Source of the DNA: Alkalibaculum sporogenes
GTDB lineage: Bacteria > Bacillota > Clostridia > Eubacteriales > Alkalibacteraceae
DNA length: 64,000 nt
Assembly: GCF_009362815.1 (NCBI RefSeq)
Contig: NZ_WHNX01000003.1
Span: 1 to 64,000 of the forward strand
Reading direction: 5' to 3'
Position numbers and translations under genes: made by a program. Every line of letters starts with the position of its first letter. Within the stretch, counting starts at the first letter, position 1. Positions 34,062 to 42,834 of the stretch are shown piece after piece. The notes under the pieces were generated by a model. It made no database searches. It was not told the DNA's origin and was given only the letters and a program-made list of their open reading frames with translations.

Positions 34062-34765
34062 CAATTGTAGAAGATATAAAACAACAAATAAATTATGGTA
34101 CTCTTAAACCTGGCGATATGATAAGCTCAGAAAATTTACTTTGTGATATGTATAAAGTATCTAGAATGACTGTTCGAAAAAGTTTAACGGTATTAGCTAC
34201 TGAAGGATATATTTATTCAGTTCCAGGAAAAGGTAATTTTGTTAAGGAGCCAAACCAAGATAAATATATATTATATTTTAATGAAATGGATTCTATAGAA
34301 GGTAGTATAGAAGAAACTCAGTTGCTAGATGTTAATATTATTAAGCCTAATCTTGAAACTATTTTTAATTTACAGATTCCAAAGAGTAAGAGGGTAGTAG
34401 TCGTTAGACGATTAATGTATATAGATGAAGTTCCAGTAGCTTATGATATAAAGTATATACCATACTATAGAGGTATGCCAATTGTGGAGAAAGAAATTCA
34501 CTATGCAACTTTTCCAGAAATAGTAGCTAAGAAAAAATCTCTATTTGCGATCAAGAAAGAGTTAACAATAAAAGTTCAAAAATCAAATGAAGACATTACT
34601 AATAATCTTAAGTTAAATAATAATGATTGGGTTATGACTATAGAACAAAAATTGCTGGACGAATTAAATCAACCGATTGGTTGGGGAGTAACCTATTTTT
34701 TAGGTGAGTACTTTCAATTGCAGGCAGTTTCATCTTTTATAGACAAATCTAATAATATATATTAG
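34040..34765 (+). CDS. GntR/HutC-family regulator with UTRA domain
   Basis: 241 residues. A GntR winged-helix domain (5-70: IYITIVEDIKQQINYGTLKPGDMISSENLLCDMYKVSRMTVRKSL) is followed by a UTRA ligand-binding domain (~85-235; VVVVRRLMYIDEVPVAYDIKYIP). These regulators bind a small metabolite of the pathway they control. The gene starts inside the corrinoid gene and leads to a DUF1638 gene, so it most likely regulates this methyl-transfer cassette. Confidence 0.9.
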   Translation: MGEPIYITIVEDIKQQINYGTLKPGDMISSENLLCDMYKVSRMTVRKSLTVLATEGYIYSVPGKGNFVKEPNQDKYILYFNEMDSIEGSIEETQLLDVNIIKPNLETIFNLQIPKSKRVVVVRRLMYIDEVPVAYDIKYIPYYRGMPIVEKEIHYATFPEIVAKKKSLFAIKKELTIKVQKSNEDITNNLKLNNNDWVMTIEQKLLDELNQPIGWGVTYFLGEYFQLQAVSSFIDKSNNIY

Positions 34766-34803
34766 TATATATTGTGATTAAGTAGTATAGAGGAGGACTC
34801 TAG

Positions 34804-35496
34804 ATGAATAATCTACTGATAGCATGCGAAACTTTAAGAGATGAAATTGTAAGCACTATTGAGAAATTTAATTTTATAGAAAATATAATTTGGATGAATG
34901 CAAGCCTTCACAATAATCCGGACTTACTTAGGAGTGAGTTGCAAAATGTTATAGATAGCAATTCTCAATATGATCATATATTATTGAGTTATGGGACTTG
35001 TGGAAATGCAATTATAGGAATAAGAGCGACACATTCAAAACTTGTTATACCTGTTTTTGCCGATTGTATCGGTATGCTTCTGTGTAAACATAAAAGTATT
35101 AATGATATTAGAAAAGATACATACTTTCTAACAAAAGGGTGGATAAATGGCGAAAAGAGTATTATTGTAGAATACAATCATTGCTTAGATAAATACGGTG
35201 AAAAAAGAGCAAAAAGAATATTCACTGCAATGCTAAAGCATTATAAAAATTTAATGTTAATAGATACTAAATCTTACATACTAGATGAATATCAAAAAAT
35301 ATCACAAGATATAGCACAAAAAATAGATCTCAATTTAGTAGTAGAATCAGGCAGTTTACATATTATAGAAAAATTACTTAAAGGCGAGTGGGATAAGGAT
35401 TTCTGCATTATTGAATGTGGTGAAGAAGCTTTATTAGAACATTTTAAAGATGCTTTTAATGAGCAACAGTATCCTCATTACAACTCTACGTATTGA
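34804..35496 (+). CDS. DUF1638 protein
   Basis: 230 residues with the DUF1638 opening (LLIACETLRDEI) and the central YDHILLSYGTCGNAIIGI motif, followed by a conserved C-terminal CIIECGEEALLEHF. The Cys, His and acidic positions suggest a metal or corrinoid-related site. The family occurs beside methylamine- and methanol-type corrinoid genes in methanogens and anaerobic bacteria; its biochemical role is not established to my knowledge. AGAGGAGG precedes the ATG. Confidence 0.85.
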   Translation: MNNLLIACETLRDEIVSTIEKFNFIENIIWMNASLHNNPDLLRSELQNVIDSNSQYDHILLSYGTCGNAIIGIRATHSKLVIPVFADCIGMLLCKHKSINDIRKDTYFLTKGWINGEKSIIVEYNHCLDKYGEKRAKRIFTAMLKHYKNLMLIDTKSYILDEYQKISQDIAQKIDLNLVVESGSLHIIEKLLKGEWDKDFCIIECGEEALLEHFKDAFNEQQYPHYNSTY

Positions 35497-35695
35497 ATTA
35501 TAGTCTCAGTTGAAGATGTATAATACTAACCGCACTTAACCTAAAGAGTTATCTTGAAAATAGAGACTAGTTTTAGAATTAGTTTCTTTAGTGAGATACT
35601 CTTTTTTCTGTAAAACAAAGTGTTCCTTAGCCTATAATGCAGGAGAAATAAGTAAAACATACTATACCTTGGTAATTATGTATAACAATAATGAA

Positions 35696-35724
35696 TTGAC
35701 GATGAAAATGCATAAGGTTATAAT
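35696..35724 (+). promoter_or_regulatory. sigma-A-type promoter of marR-degV
   Basis: TTGACG, 17 bases, TATAAT. The 35497-35695 gap holds no supported gene; a 60-codon frame across it has no ribosome site. Confidence 0.65.
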
Positions 35725-35769
35725 TAGTGAAGATACTTTGATTATCAAAATAATTATATGGTGGTTAGT

Positions 35770-36207
35770 ATGAAAGAAATACATGATGTATTAAATAATG
35801 CGTTAGTTTTAATTTTTAATTTAGTACTAAAATCTGAGGAAAAATTCATACGAAACCTTGGAGTAAATTTGTCTATTGCTGAGATTCATACTATTGATGC
35901 TATAGCAAAAGTAGAAAAAAAGACTATGAGTGAAGTTGCGTCTAATTTGAGTATTACCCTTGGAACTTTGACGGCGTCAATTAATAATTTAGAAAAAAAA
36001 GGCTATGTAGAAAGAAATAGAAGTCAAGTAGATAGGCGAGTAGTACTGGTAAATATAACACAAAGAGGCGAAGATGTAGTAGAACAGCATCGTGCCTTTC
36101 ATAAAGAGATGATTAAAGATATTGTTGCGAATTTGAATACACGTGAAGAATTAGCTCTAGTAAAAGCGCTAGATAATTTAATTGATTACTTTATGAGCAA
36201 AAAATAA
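35770..36207 (+). CDS. MarR-family transcriptional regulator
   Basis: 145 residues with the MarR winged helix (KKTMSEVASNLSITLGTLTASINNLEKKGYVERNRSQVDRRVVLVNIT) and a C-terminal dimerisation helix. GGTGG five bases before this ATG sets the start, four codons inside the open frame. It is followed closely by degV, a fatty-acid-binding protein family, which makes a FabT-like role in lipid metabolism possible but unproven. Confidence 0.88.
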   Translation: MKEIHDVLNNALVLIFNLVLKSEEKFIRNLGVNLSIAEIHTIDAIAKVEKKTMSEVASNLSITLGTLTASINNLEKKGYVERNRSQVDRRVVLVNITQRGEDVVEQHRAFHKEMIKDIVANLNTREELALVKALDNLIDYFMSKK

Positions 36208-36226
36208 TTAGAAGGTAGGAAAAATT

Positions 36227-37069
36227 ATGGGAATAAGAATTGTAACTGATAGTGCCAGTGATTTAAATATTGATATAGAGAAGAAATATAATATTGAGAT
36301 AGTTCCTTTAACAGTGAATTTCGATAGTCAATCTTATAAAGATAGAGTAGAGATAACATCAGAAGAATTTTTTAATAAATTAGACGAAAGTAAAGTTATA
36401 CCGAGTACCTCGCAAGTAAATCCTAAAGAATTTGAAGATGTTTTTAAAAGTATAATAGATGAAGGAGACGAGATTTTAGGTATTTTCTTATCTTCTCACC
36501 TTAGTGGGACATATAATGCTGCATTAATTGCGAAAGATATGCTGAAAAGTAATCAAATAACTATTATAGACTCTCAAATGGTTAGCTTATCAGAAGGGTT
36601 ACTGGTGTATAAAGCTGCAGTAATGGCATCACAGGGAAAGAGTGTTAATGATATAGTAGAGTACATTAATCAGGTCAAAGAAAGTTTAAAAACAATAATT
36701 GTAGTAGATACTTTAGATTACTTGCGAAAAGGTGGTAGACTTACAGCCAGTCAAGCTTTTATTGGTGGAATATTAAACTTGAAACCTATACTGACCATGT
36801 CACAAGGAAAGTTAGTTCCCCTCAATAAAGTAAGAGGAAGAAAGAAAACTCTGCAATGGATCAATAATTGGTTAAAAGAAAATAACGTAGATCTAACTGA
36901 TAAAACTATATATATAGTACATGCTAGAGATGAAAAATACTTGGAAGAATTAGAAACTATGTTAATTGAAGAGTTTGGGGTTAAAGATATAATAAAATCT
37001 GAGGTTGGTGCAATAGTAGGAACCCATAGTGGTCCCGGTGCAATTGGTATGTGTTTTATCCCGCATTAA
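36227..37069 (+). CDS. DegV family (FakB-like) fatty-acid-binding protein
   Basis: 280 residues with IRIVTDSASDLNIDIEKKYNIEIVPLTV, the S/T-rich ligand loop STSQVNPKEF, FLSSHLSGTYNAA, and the C-terminal GAIVGTHSGPGAIGM. DegV proteins of FakB type hold a fatty acid while FakA phosphorylates it. The last three codons and the stop (Ile-Pro-His-stop) fall within a family-1 repeat remnant, so the repeat supplies the C-terminus. It is cotranscribed with marR. Confidence 0.9.
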   Translation: MGIRIVTDSASDLNIDIEKKYNIEIVPLTVNFDSQSYKDRVEITSEEFFNKLDESKVIPSTSQVNPKEFEDVFKSIIDEGDEILGIFLSSHLSGTYNAALIAKDMLKSNQITIIDSQMVSLSEGLLVYKAAVMASQGKSVNDIVEYINQVKESLKTIIVVDTLDYLRKGGRLTASQAFIGGILNLKPILTMSQGKLVPLNKVRGRKKTLQWINNWLKENNVDLTDKTIYIVHARDEKYLEELETMLIEEFGVKDIIKSEVGAIVGTHSGPGAIGMCFIPH

Positions 37070-37086
37070 CAGGCACTAGACTCCTA
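37056..37086. repeat. dispersed repeat family 1, left-end remnant in degV end
   Basis: TTATCCCGCATTAACAGGC followed by ACTAGACTCC matches the left end of the 4272 copy. The TAA inside it is the degV stop codon. Confidence 0.7.
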
Positions 37087-37158
37087 AAGAAAAAGCCTTA
37101 CACTATATTTAGAAAACACTTGTTTGTACAATTTAGATAATAATTTGGAGATGATTTT

Positions 37159-38157
37159 GTGAAGAGTATTGGCATCATTGCTAATCCTAATTCTGGAAAA
37201 GATGTTAGAAGATTATATTCGTATGCCTTGACTATAGGTAATAATGAAAAAGCCAATCTTATAGAGAGAATAATTTTAGGGGCACAAGATTTAGGAGTAG
37301 AAGAAGTATTCATTATGCCTGATCATTATAATATGGGTAATAGCATTAGAGCTACACTAAATGACAATGGAGATTTGAAAGCAACAATTAATGTACTAGA
37401 TTTTAGACCATCTGGAAATGGGGAAGATACGATATTAGCAGCAAAAATATTTGAAGAAATAGGAGTGGATTGTATTATCGTTCTCGGTGGAGATGGAACT
37501 AGTAGACTTGTGGGATCAACTAAGCCAAGTGCACCCATTATTGCAGTATCTACTGGTACGAATAATGTGTATCCAAGTTTTTATGAAGGTACTATTGTTG
37601 GAATGGCTGCTGCTGTAGTTTGTGCTTATGGATTGAAAGATGAATATATTAGAAGAGATAAAATTATAGAAGTATATAAAAATGGTGAAGTAGTAGATTA
37701 TGCCTTGATAGATGCTGCAATAACAAATCAATTATTTATTGGTAATAGAGCAATTGAAAAAATAGACGATATTGATGAATTGATAGTATCAAGATCTCAT
37801 CCTGCGTCTATAGGGTTTTCATCTACAATTGGAGTACAGGCCATATCAACTATCAGTGATGATTTTGGTTACAGAGCAAAATTCAAACAAGGAAATGTTC
37901 TAACACTTGCTCCATTCACACCTGGTAAAATGACTCGTGTTAAAATGGAAGAACCAGTGAAAATGCCTCTAAATCAAATGTATGTATGCAAACCGCAAAT
38001 GCAAGGATCTATAGCATTAGATGGAGAGAGAGCATTAAAATTTAATCGTAATGAAGTAGTAGGCTTAGTAATTAGAAGAAAAGGTCCTTTAAGTGTAAAT
38101 GTGGAAGCTGCATTAGAGTACGGTGTCGGGAAACAACTGTTTAGATATAATGGTTAA
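37159..38157 (+). CDS. ATP-NAD kinase/AcoX-like protein
   Basis: 332 residues with the NAD-kinase superfamily motifs SIGIIANPNSGKDVRRL at the start, VLGGDGTSRLV and the nucleotide loop STGTNNVYPSF. The long form with a C-terminal domain matches AcoX-like proteins rather than housekeeping NAD kinase (about 270-290 residues). The substrate is uncertain; no acetoin dehydrogenase genes are nearby. The start is GTG after TTGGAGATG. Confidence 0.85.
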   Translation: MKSIGIIANPNSGKDVRRLYSYALTIGNNEKANLIERIILGAQDLGVEEVFIMPDHYNMGNSIRATLNDNGDLKATINVLDFRPSGNGEDTILAAKIFEEIGVDCIIVLGGDGTSRLVGSTKPSAPIIAVSTGTNNVYPSFYEGTIVGMAAAVVCAYGLKDEYIRRDKIIEVYKNGEVVDYALIDAAITNQLFIGNRAIEKIDDIDELIVSRSHPASIGFSSTIGVQAISTISDDFGYRAKFKQGNVLTLAPFTPGKMTRVKMEEPVKMPLNQMYVCKPQMQGSIALDGERALKFNRNEVVGLVIRRKGPLSVNVEAALEYGVGKQLFRYNG

Positions 38158-38241
38158 GCTAGTTTTTAGTTATTAAATAGGTGCTCATAGTCTTGTATAA
38201 AAAGTAATTGTACTAAGTAATATCAGTTGTTATTTAAAAGT

Positions 38242-38270
38242 TTGACAGTATTATTTGTTTGCTATATAAT
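38242..38270 (+). promoter_or_regulatory. promoter of thiT leader
   Basis: A TTGACA hexamer, 17 bases, then TATAAT, ending about 20 bases before the TPP aptamer. Confidence 0.8.
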
Positions 38271-38287
38271 GATATGAAAATAAATTT

Positions 38288-38400
38288 TTCGCTAGGGGAG
38301 CCTATGGCTGAGATATAACCCTTTGGACCTGATCTGGATAATACCAGCGTGGGGAAGCGTTCTTAGCTTAGTCATCCTCCAGCGATAATTATGGGAGGTT
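38288..38400 (+). promoter_or_regulatory. TPP riboswitch (THI element)
   Basis: The conserved cores AGGGGAGCC, CTGAGAT and ACCTGATCTGGATAATACC, then AGCGTGGGGAAG, are all present. Downstream, CATCCTCC (38373-38380) pairs with GGGAGG (38393-38398), which is the thiT ribosome site and is followed by a T-tract, so the hairpin can block translation and possibly end transcription when TPP is bound. Confidence 0.95.
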
Positions 38401-38406
38401 TTTTTT

Positions 38407-39027
38407 ATGTTACAAGAATTTTTTGAATCACTACAAGGTCAGATATTATTGATATTATTGATAGCTGGTACATTAGCTTTAATCTTCTTTTTAAGTAAAA
38501 AAGATAAAAAATATAATGTGAAAGCGCTTACCTATTCATCTATAGCAGTAGCTTTGGGTTTTGTATTAAATCAAGTTACTTTGTTTAGAATGCCACAAGG
38601 TGGGTCGATTACGCCATTTAGCATGTTGTTTATTGTTATTATCGGGTACTTTTTTGGTGCGAGACAAGGGATTTTAGCAGGGGTAGCTTTTGGTTTATTA
38701 GACTTATTAGTAAATCCATACATAGTACATCCAATGCAATTGTTTTTAGATTATCCATTGGCATTTGGAGCTTTAGGTATTAGTGGATTATTTAGGAGTA
38801 AACATATTGTTTTTGGATATCTTGTAGGAGTTTTTGGTAGATTAGTCTGCCATGTTATTTCTGGGGTAATATTTTTTGCTGCATATACACCAGCTGGTAC
38901 AAGTGTATTTATGTACTCTTTAGGATATAATGGGTCATTTCTTGGAATAGAAGCACTATTAACTTGTATCTTATTATTTTTACCTCCTATTAAAAGCGGA
39001 TTAGAGAGAGTAAAGAACGCAATTTAG
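38407..39027 (+). CDS. thiT: thiamine ECF transporter substrate-binding subunit ThiT
   Basis: 206 residues with six to seven helices. LTYSSIAVALGFVLNQVTLFRMPQGGSITPFSMLFIV matches the ThiT signature, and YPLAFGALGISG contributes to the ligand pocket in known ThiT structures. It binds thiamine in the membrane and needs the shared EcfAAT energising module, which is not encoded here. The TPP riboswitch in its leader independently supports the assignment. Confidence 0.93.
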   Translation: MLQEFFESLQGQILLILLIAGTLALIFFLSKKDKKYNVKALTYSSIAVALGFVLNQVTLFRMPQGGSITPFSMLFIVIIGYFFGARQGILAGVAFGLLDLLVNPYIVHPMQLFLDYPLAFGALGISGLFRSKHIVFGYLVGVFGRLVCHVISGVIFFAAYTPAGTSVFMYSLGYNGSFLGIEALLTCILLFLPPIKSGLERVKNAI

Positions 39028-39087
39028 CAAAAATCAGTTGCCTTATTCGCTATTATGACTTATTAATCAAATAACACAGGTATTTAA

Positions 39088-39120
39088 ATAAGGTTTTGCA
39101 AATTTTGCAAAACCTTATTA
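39088..39120. terminator. bidirectional terminator
   Basis: ATAAGGTTTTGCAAA pairs with TTTGCAAAACCTTAT. The palindrome is perfect, between convergent genes. Confidence 0.8.
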
Positions 39121-39163
39121 CATTTCTCATGCTTGTTTTTTGTATGTAATATGCACAAGAAAT

Positions 39164-40060
39164 TTAATAATTAATAGTGAAATCTCCTAAGCCCATCTTT
39201 ACGTTAATATTATATTTAGAATCTGCTTCTTCATAGTTTTTAGATGTGTAGGTGCTGCCTTCTTTAATTAAATTCAGATTAGAAATATTAGTAGAATTCA
39301 ACGCTCCTTCAAATTTTATTTTCAAACCGGTTTCAGCGGGGAAGTTTAAAATTATCTGTGAAGCTCCTGTATTAATGTTGATATTAGAATCTTTTGATTT
39401 CATACCATAATCTACTTCAATTCTACCTGCGCCCATATCTAAATTGAATTCTTCTACATTAATATTTTGAAGGTCTAATGATCCATCTACAGCACCACAG
39501 GATATATTAAAATCCCAAGGAATACTTTCATTGATATCTAAGTCTAAATAGTTATTAGTACTATTATTAAATTTAAATACATCGTTTGTATTTTGAATAT
39601 ATAAAGTTTGGCTTTCTATAGCTACATCTGTATCATACTGTAAATCATTTGAATTTGAAAGAGAGTGAGCAAAGTCAGAAGTTCCAGAGGTAATATCAAA
39701 CTTCATGGCACCTAGCTGTAATTGTAAATCACCCTTTTTTATATTATCTTCTATAGGAGTTACATAAACTTGATTTTCACTCATATAATTGTTTGTATTA
39801 GACCTAAAAAAGCTATTGTTTTGAGTAAAGATACTATAAGAGATAAGAATAATTAAAAATAAAATCCAAACAAATTTTTCTATAACTTTATTTTTAATTA
39901 ATAGATTTATACCTATAACGACTAACACTAGAGGCCATAGATCTGAGATACCTCCAATTAGGTAACTTAATTGAAAATCAATTAAATTAAAGTTATTTAG
40001 AAACCAGATAGATCCTAAAGCAATTAGTATAAAACCTAACACAAAATTTTTATTCTTCAT
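39164..40060 (-). CDS. LiaF-like membrane protein with toast-rack domain
   Basis: 298 residues: three to four hydrophobic helices in the first ~80 (GFILIALGSIWFLNNF, then DLWPLVLVVIGINLLI), followed by a beta-helical 'toast rack' region (~95-298) with repeated strand motifs such as FNLDMGAGRIEVDYG and NINTGASQIILNF. LiaF/VloI-like proteins modulate envelope-stress signalling. It overlaps the upstream PspC gene by 11 bases. Confidence 0.82.
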   Translation of the reverse strand: MKNKNFVLGFILIALGSIWFLNNFNLIDFQLSYLIGGISDLWPLVLVVIGINLLIKNKVIEKFVWILFLIILISYSIFTQNNSFFRSNTNNYMSENQVYVTPIEDNIKKGDLQLQLGAMKFDITSGTSDFAHSLSNSNDLQYDTDVAIESQTLYIQNTNDVFKFNNSTNNYLDLDINESIPWDFNISCGAVDGSLDLQNINVEEFNLDMGAGRIEVDYGMKSKDSNININTGASQIILNFPAETGLKIKFEGALNSTNISNLNLIKEGSTYTSKNYEEADSKYNINVKMGLGDFTINY

Positions 40061-40457
40061 CTTTTCTTTCCTTTCCTTTTATAATTAGCAGTACACCTAA
40101 GATAACTAGAAAACTTGGCCATACATACCTTGAATCAAAAAATATGGTGAAGTTTCTTAGTAGTAGAAATACACCACTGAGAATTAGTATAATAGCAATC
40201 ACATGATTATGCTGATGTTTTATATCCATCTTAGATTCGCTACTTTGTTTATTATGAATTTCTTCTTCATTTTCGTCACTATAGGGTAAAATAAATGCGA
40301 TAATTATATACAGTATTATTCCAGTTCCATATACAAGAGAAGCAATCGCCCACAATACCCTTACTATAGACGAATCCACATCTAAATATTCGCCTACCCC
40401 TCCGCAAACTCCTAAAATCATTTTATCATTTTTTGATTTAGTTAATTTACCGTTCAT
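40050..40457 (-). CDS. PspC-domain membrane protein
   Basis: 135 residues. The PspC domain occupies 1-65 (LTKSKNDKMILGVCGGVGEYLDVDSSIVRVLWAIAS, then a helix), and two more helices lie in the C-terminal half (VIAIILILSGVFLLLRNF; WPSFLVILGVLLIIKG). ATG 40457 lies 8 bases after AAGGTGG; the longer GTG start falls inside that site. With the LiaF-like gene it forms a probable envelope-stress module. Confidence 0.87.
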   Translation of the reverse strand: MNGKLTKSKNDKMILGVCGGVGEYLDVDSSIVRVLWAIASLVYGTGIILYIIIAFILPYSDENEEEIHNKQSSESKMDIKHQHNHVIAIILILSGVFLLLRNFTIFFDSRYVWPSFLVILGVLLIIKGKERKDEE

Positions 40458-40620
40458 AATACATACCACCTTTCTACAATTATACTATACCCAATTATTA
40501 TTAAAATGACATTAAATCAAGATTAATATTGTTAATAATTGTGATTAGAAGATATTTTGATTTCAATACAACTGATAATAGAGTAAAATATTACTATATT
40601 CTAAAAGGAGGAATGGTTCA

Positions 40621-41832
40621 ATGCATGAATTAGACCAATTAGTAGTATTTAGAAATATAAGAGAAAATGAAATTCTGATAAGTTTTAGGAACTTTATTGC
40701 TGAAAATGACAGAAATTATAAAATAGAACAACTATTTAAACTACAATATCTTATTTTAAATCATGAGTGTCTGAAAGTCTTTAGTTGGAAAGAAATAATA
40801 TTGAAAATTATTTTAACGGATGAAAATATTTTTAGTTTAAAATGTGAAAATGGTGACAGTATAGATTCTACGTTGATAACTCTAACTACTGGAGATGTAA
40901 AGATCTTACGAGATGTATATAATTATGATTGGATTAATCAGTTAGAGGAATTAAGTATAAAACGAAGTACTTTATTTACTTTGAATGATTGCAGAAATAG
41001 TGAGTACTTAGAGTTACATAATTTGTTTGCCAATGAAAACCTTGGAGAAACTTTTATAGTAAAGGAATTAATTAAGTATTTAAATACTTATGGTACTGGT
41101 ATGTACTCAAAAAACTACGTCTTTAAGTGGAATGATACTAAAAAACTCACACCAATACACAAATTTGACCAGGTTTCTTTTAGCGACTTAATTGGGTATG
41201 AACGACAGATAAACTGCTTAAAAGAAAATACAAATGCGTTTATTAATAAAGGTAAAGCTAATAATGTGTTGTTGTATGGGCAAAGAGGTACAGGGAAATC
41301 ATCATCTCTAAAGGCATTAGCAAGTGAGTATAGTTCTGTTGGATTACGAATAATCGAGTTAAGAAAAAAAGACATAGAGCAAATTACTCTTATAACTGAT
41401 ATTATTAGAGAAAGAAATTATAAATTTATTATTTTTATTGATGATTTATCATTTGAAGAGTTTGAGACAGATTATAAAAACTTTAAAGCTATTATAGAGG
41501 GAAGTTTTGAAAAGAAACCTGATAATGTGTTGATTTATGTTACGTCAAATAGAAGACATTTAATAAGAGAAAGTTTTAAAGATCGTGAAGAAGATGTTCA
41601 CAGCAATGAAACTTTGCAAGAAAAGCTTTCATTGTTTGATAGATTTGGAATAACGATACTTTATGACCAACCTAAAGATGAGTTGTATAATGAAATGGTT
41701 ATTACTTTAGCAGAAAGAAATGGGATAACTCTTCCTAAACATGAATTACTACGTTTAGCTAATGAATGGAAAATATCAAAATCGTCTAAGTCAGGGAGAA
41801 CTGCACAACAACTTATAGATACACTCATATAA
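40621..41832 (+). CDS. DUF815 AAA-type P-loop ATPase
   Basis: 403 residues. After an uncharacterised N-terminal half, the DUF815 ATPase region begins with LIGYERQINCLKENTNAFI and contains Walker A GQRGTGKSS and Walker B FIIFIDDLSFEE, then VLIYVTSNRRHLI (sensor 1) and a helical lid ending in SGRTAQQLID. The family has no settled function. AAAGGAGG precedes the start. It is flanked by a terminator at 41875-41912 and is monocistronic. Confidence 0.88.
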   Translation: MHELDQLVVFRNIRENEILISFRNFIAENDRNYKIEQLFKLQYLILNHECLKVFSWKEIILKIILTDENIFSLKCENGDSIDSTLITLTTGDVKILRDVYNYDWINQLEELSIKRSTLFTLNDCRNSEYLELHNLFANENLGETFIVKELIKYLNTYGTGMYSKNYVFKWNDTKKLTPIHKFDQVSFSDLIGYERQINCLKENTNAFINKGKANNVLLYGQRGTGKSSSLKALASEYSSVGLRIIELRKKDIEQITLITDIIRERNYKFIIFIDDLSFEEFETDYKNFKAIIEGSFEKKPDNVLIYVTSNRRHLIRESFKDREEDVHSNETLQEKLSLFDRFGITILYDQPKDELYNEMVITLAERNGITLPKHELLRLANEWKISKSSKSGRTAQQLIDTLI

Positions 41833-41874
41833 TGCAAAAAAAATAGGATGGATAGATAAAAAAAGTATTATAAT

Positions 41875-41912
41875 TCAAGAGAAACTTCATTTGTTTAAGA
41901 AGCTTCTCTTGT
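41875..41912. terminator. terminator between convergent genes
   Basis: CAAGAGAA-a-CTTC pairs with GAAG-c-TTCTCTTG. Confidence 0.65.
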
Positions 41913-41931
41913 AATTTAATGCTTACTTAAT

Positions 41932-42831
41932 TTATTTCTCTTCGTCTTTTACATCTTTCACTATTTCTGAAAAGGAAGTAACTAGACCTGCTAAGTTTTG
42001 AATCTCTGATGGAATAATAATTTTAGTAGCTTTGCCATCTGCAACTACTTGAAGTGCCTCTAAACTTTTTAATGCAATGACCTCAGTAGTAGGATAGGAT
42101 TCTTTTAGCATTTTCAAACCTTCAGCAGTAGCTTTTTGAACCATTAGAATCGACTCCGATTCACCTTCAGCAGCTTTGATTTTTGCTTGTTTATTAGCTT
42201 CTGCTATAAGTATTTGTGATTCTTTTTGACCTTCAGCTATAAGAATTGAAGATCTTTTTTCGCCTTCAGCTCTAAGGATTGATTCTCTTCTTTGTCTTTC
42301 TGCACGCATTTGTTTTTCCATGGCTTGTTGTATATCTTCAGGAGGCAGAATGTTTTTGACTTCTACACGATTTACCTTTATACCCCAAGGATCTGTTGCC
42401 TCATCTAGTATGCTTCTCATTTTTGTATTGATTAAATCCCTAGATGTGAGAGTTTCGTCTAATTCAAGTTCTCCGATAATGTTTCTAAGAGTAGTTGCAG
42501 TTAAATTCTCAATTGCAGACATAGGGTTTTCCATACCATATGCGTAAAGTTTAGGATCAGTTATCTGGAAAAAGACTACAGTATCAATTTGCATAGTGAT
42601 ATTATCTTTAGTGATAACTCCTTGTGGATCAAAGTCTATAACTCTCTCTTTTAAAGATACTCTCTTTGCTACTCTGTCAATCAGTGGTATTTTTACATGT
42701 AGGCCAACTCCCCAAGTCTGCATGTATGCACCTAATCTTTCAATAACATAAGAATTTGCTTGTGGTACTACTCTGATGTTTGGAACTACCAGAGCTGCTA
42801 TTAAGATTATTAAGATTATAAAATATATCAT
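41932..42831 (-). CDS. SPFH/band 7 stomatin-like protein
   Basis: 299 residues: an N-terminal membrane anchor (residues 2-17), a band-7 domain (PQANSYVIERLGAYMQTWGVGLHVKIPLIDRVAKRVSLKERVIDF), then a charged coiled coil of repeated RAEGEKRSS / IAEGQKES units (~165-225). Such stomatins form membrane microdomain scaffolds and usually pair with an NfeD protein, as here: nfeD lies 3 bases upstream in the same operon. Confidence 0.92.
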   Translation of the reverse strand: MIYFIILIILIAALVVPNIRVVPQANSYVIERLGAYMQTWGVGLHVKIPLIDRVAKRVSLKERVIDFDPQGVITKDNITMQIDTVVFFQITDPKLYAYGMENPMSAIENLTATTLRNIIGELELDETLTSRDLINTKMRSILDEATDPWGIKVNRVEVKNILPPEDIQQAMEKQMRAERQRRESILRAEGEKRSSILIAEGQKESQILIAEANKQAKIKAAEGESESILMVQKATAEGLKMLKESYPTTEVIALKSLEALQVVADGKATKIIIPSEIQNLAGLVTSFSEIVKDVKDEEK

Positions 42832-42834
42832 AAT

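Noticed and set aside
35591-35773. 60-aa ORF upstream of the MarR gene
   Set aside because: No ribosome site, no recognisable domain, and it covers the marR promoter TTGACG-17-TATAAT.
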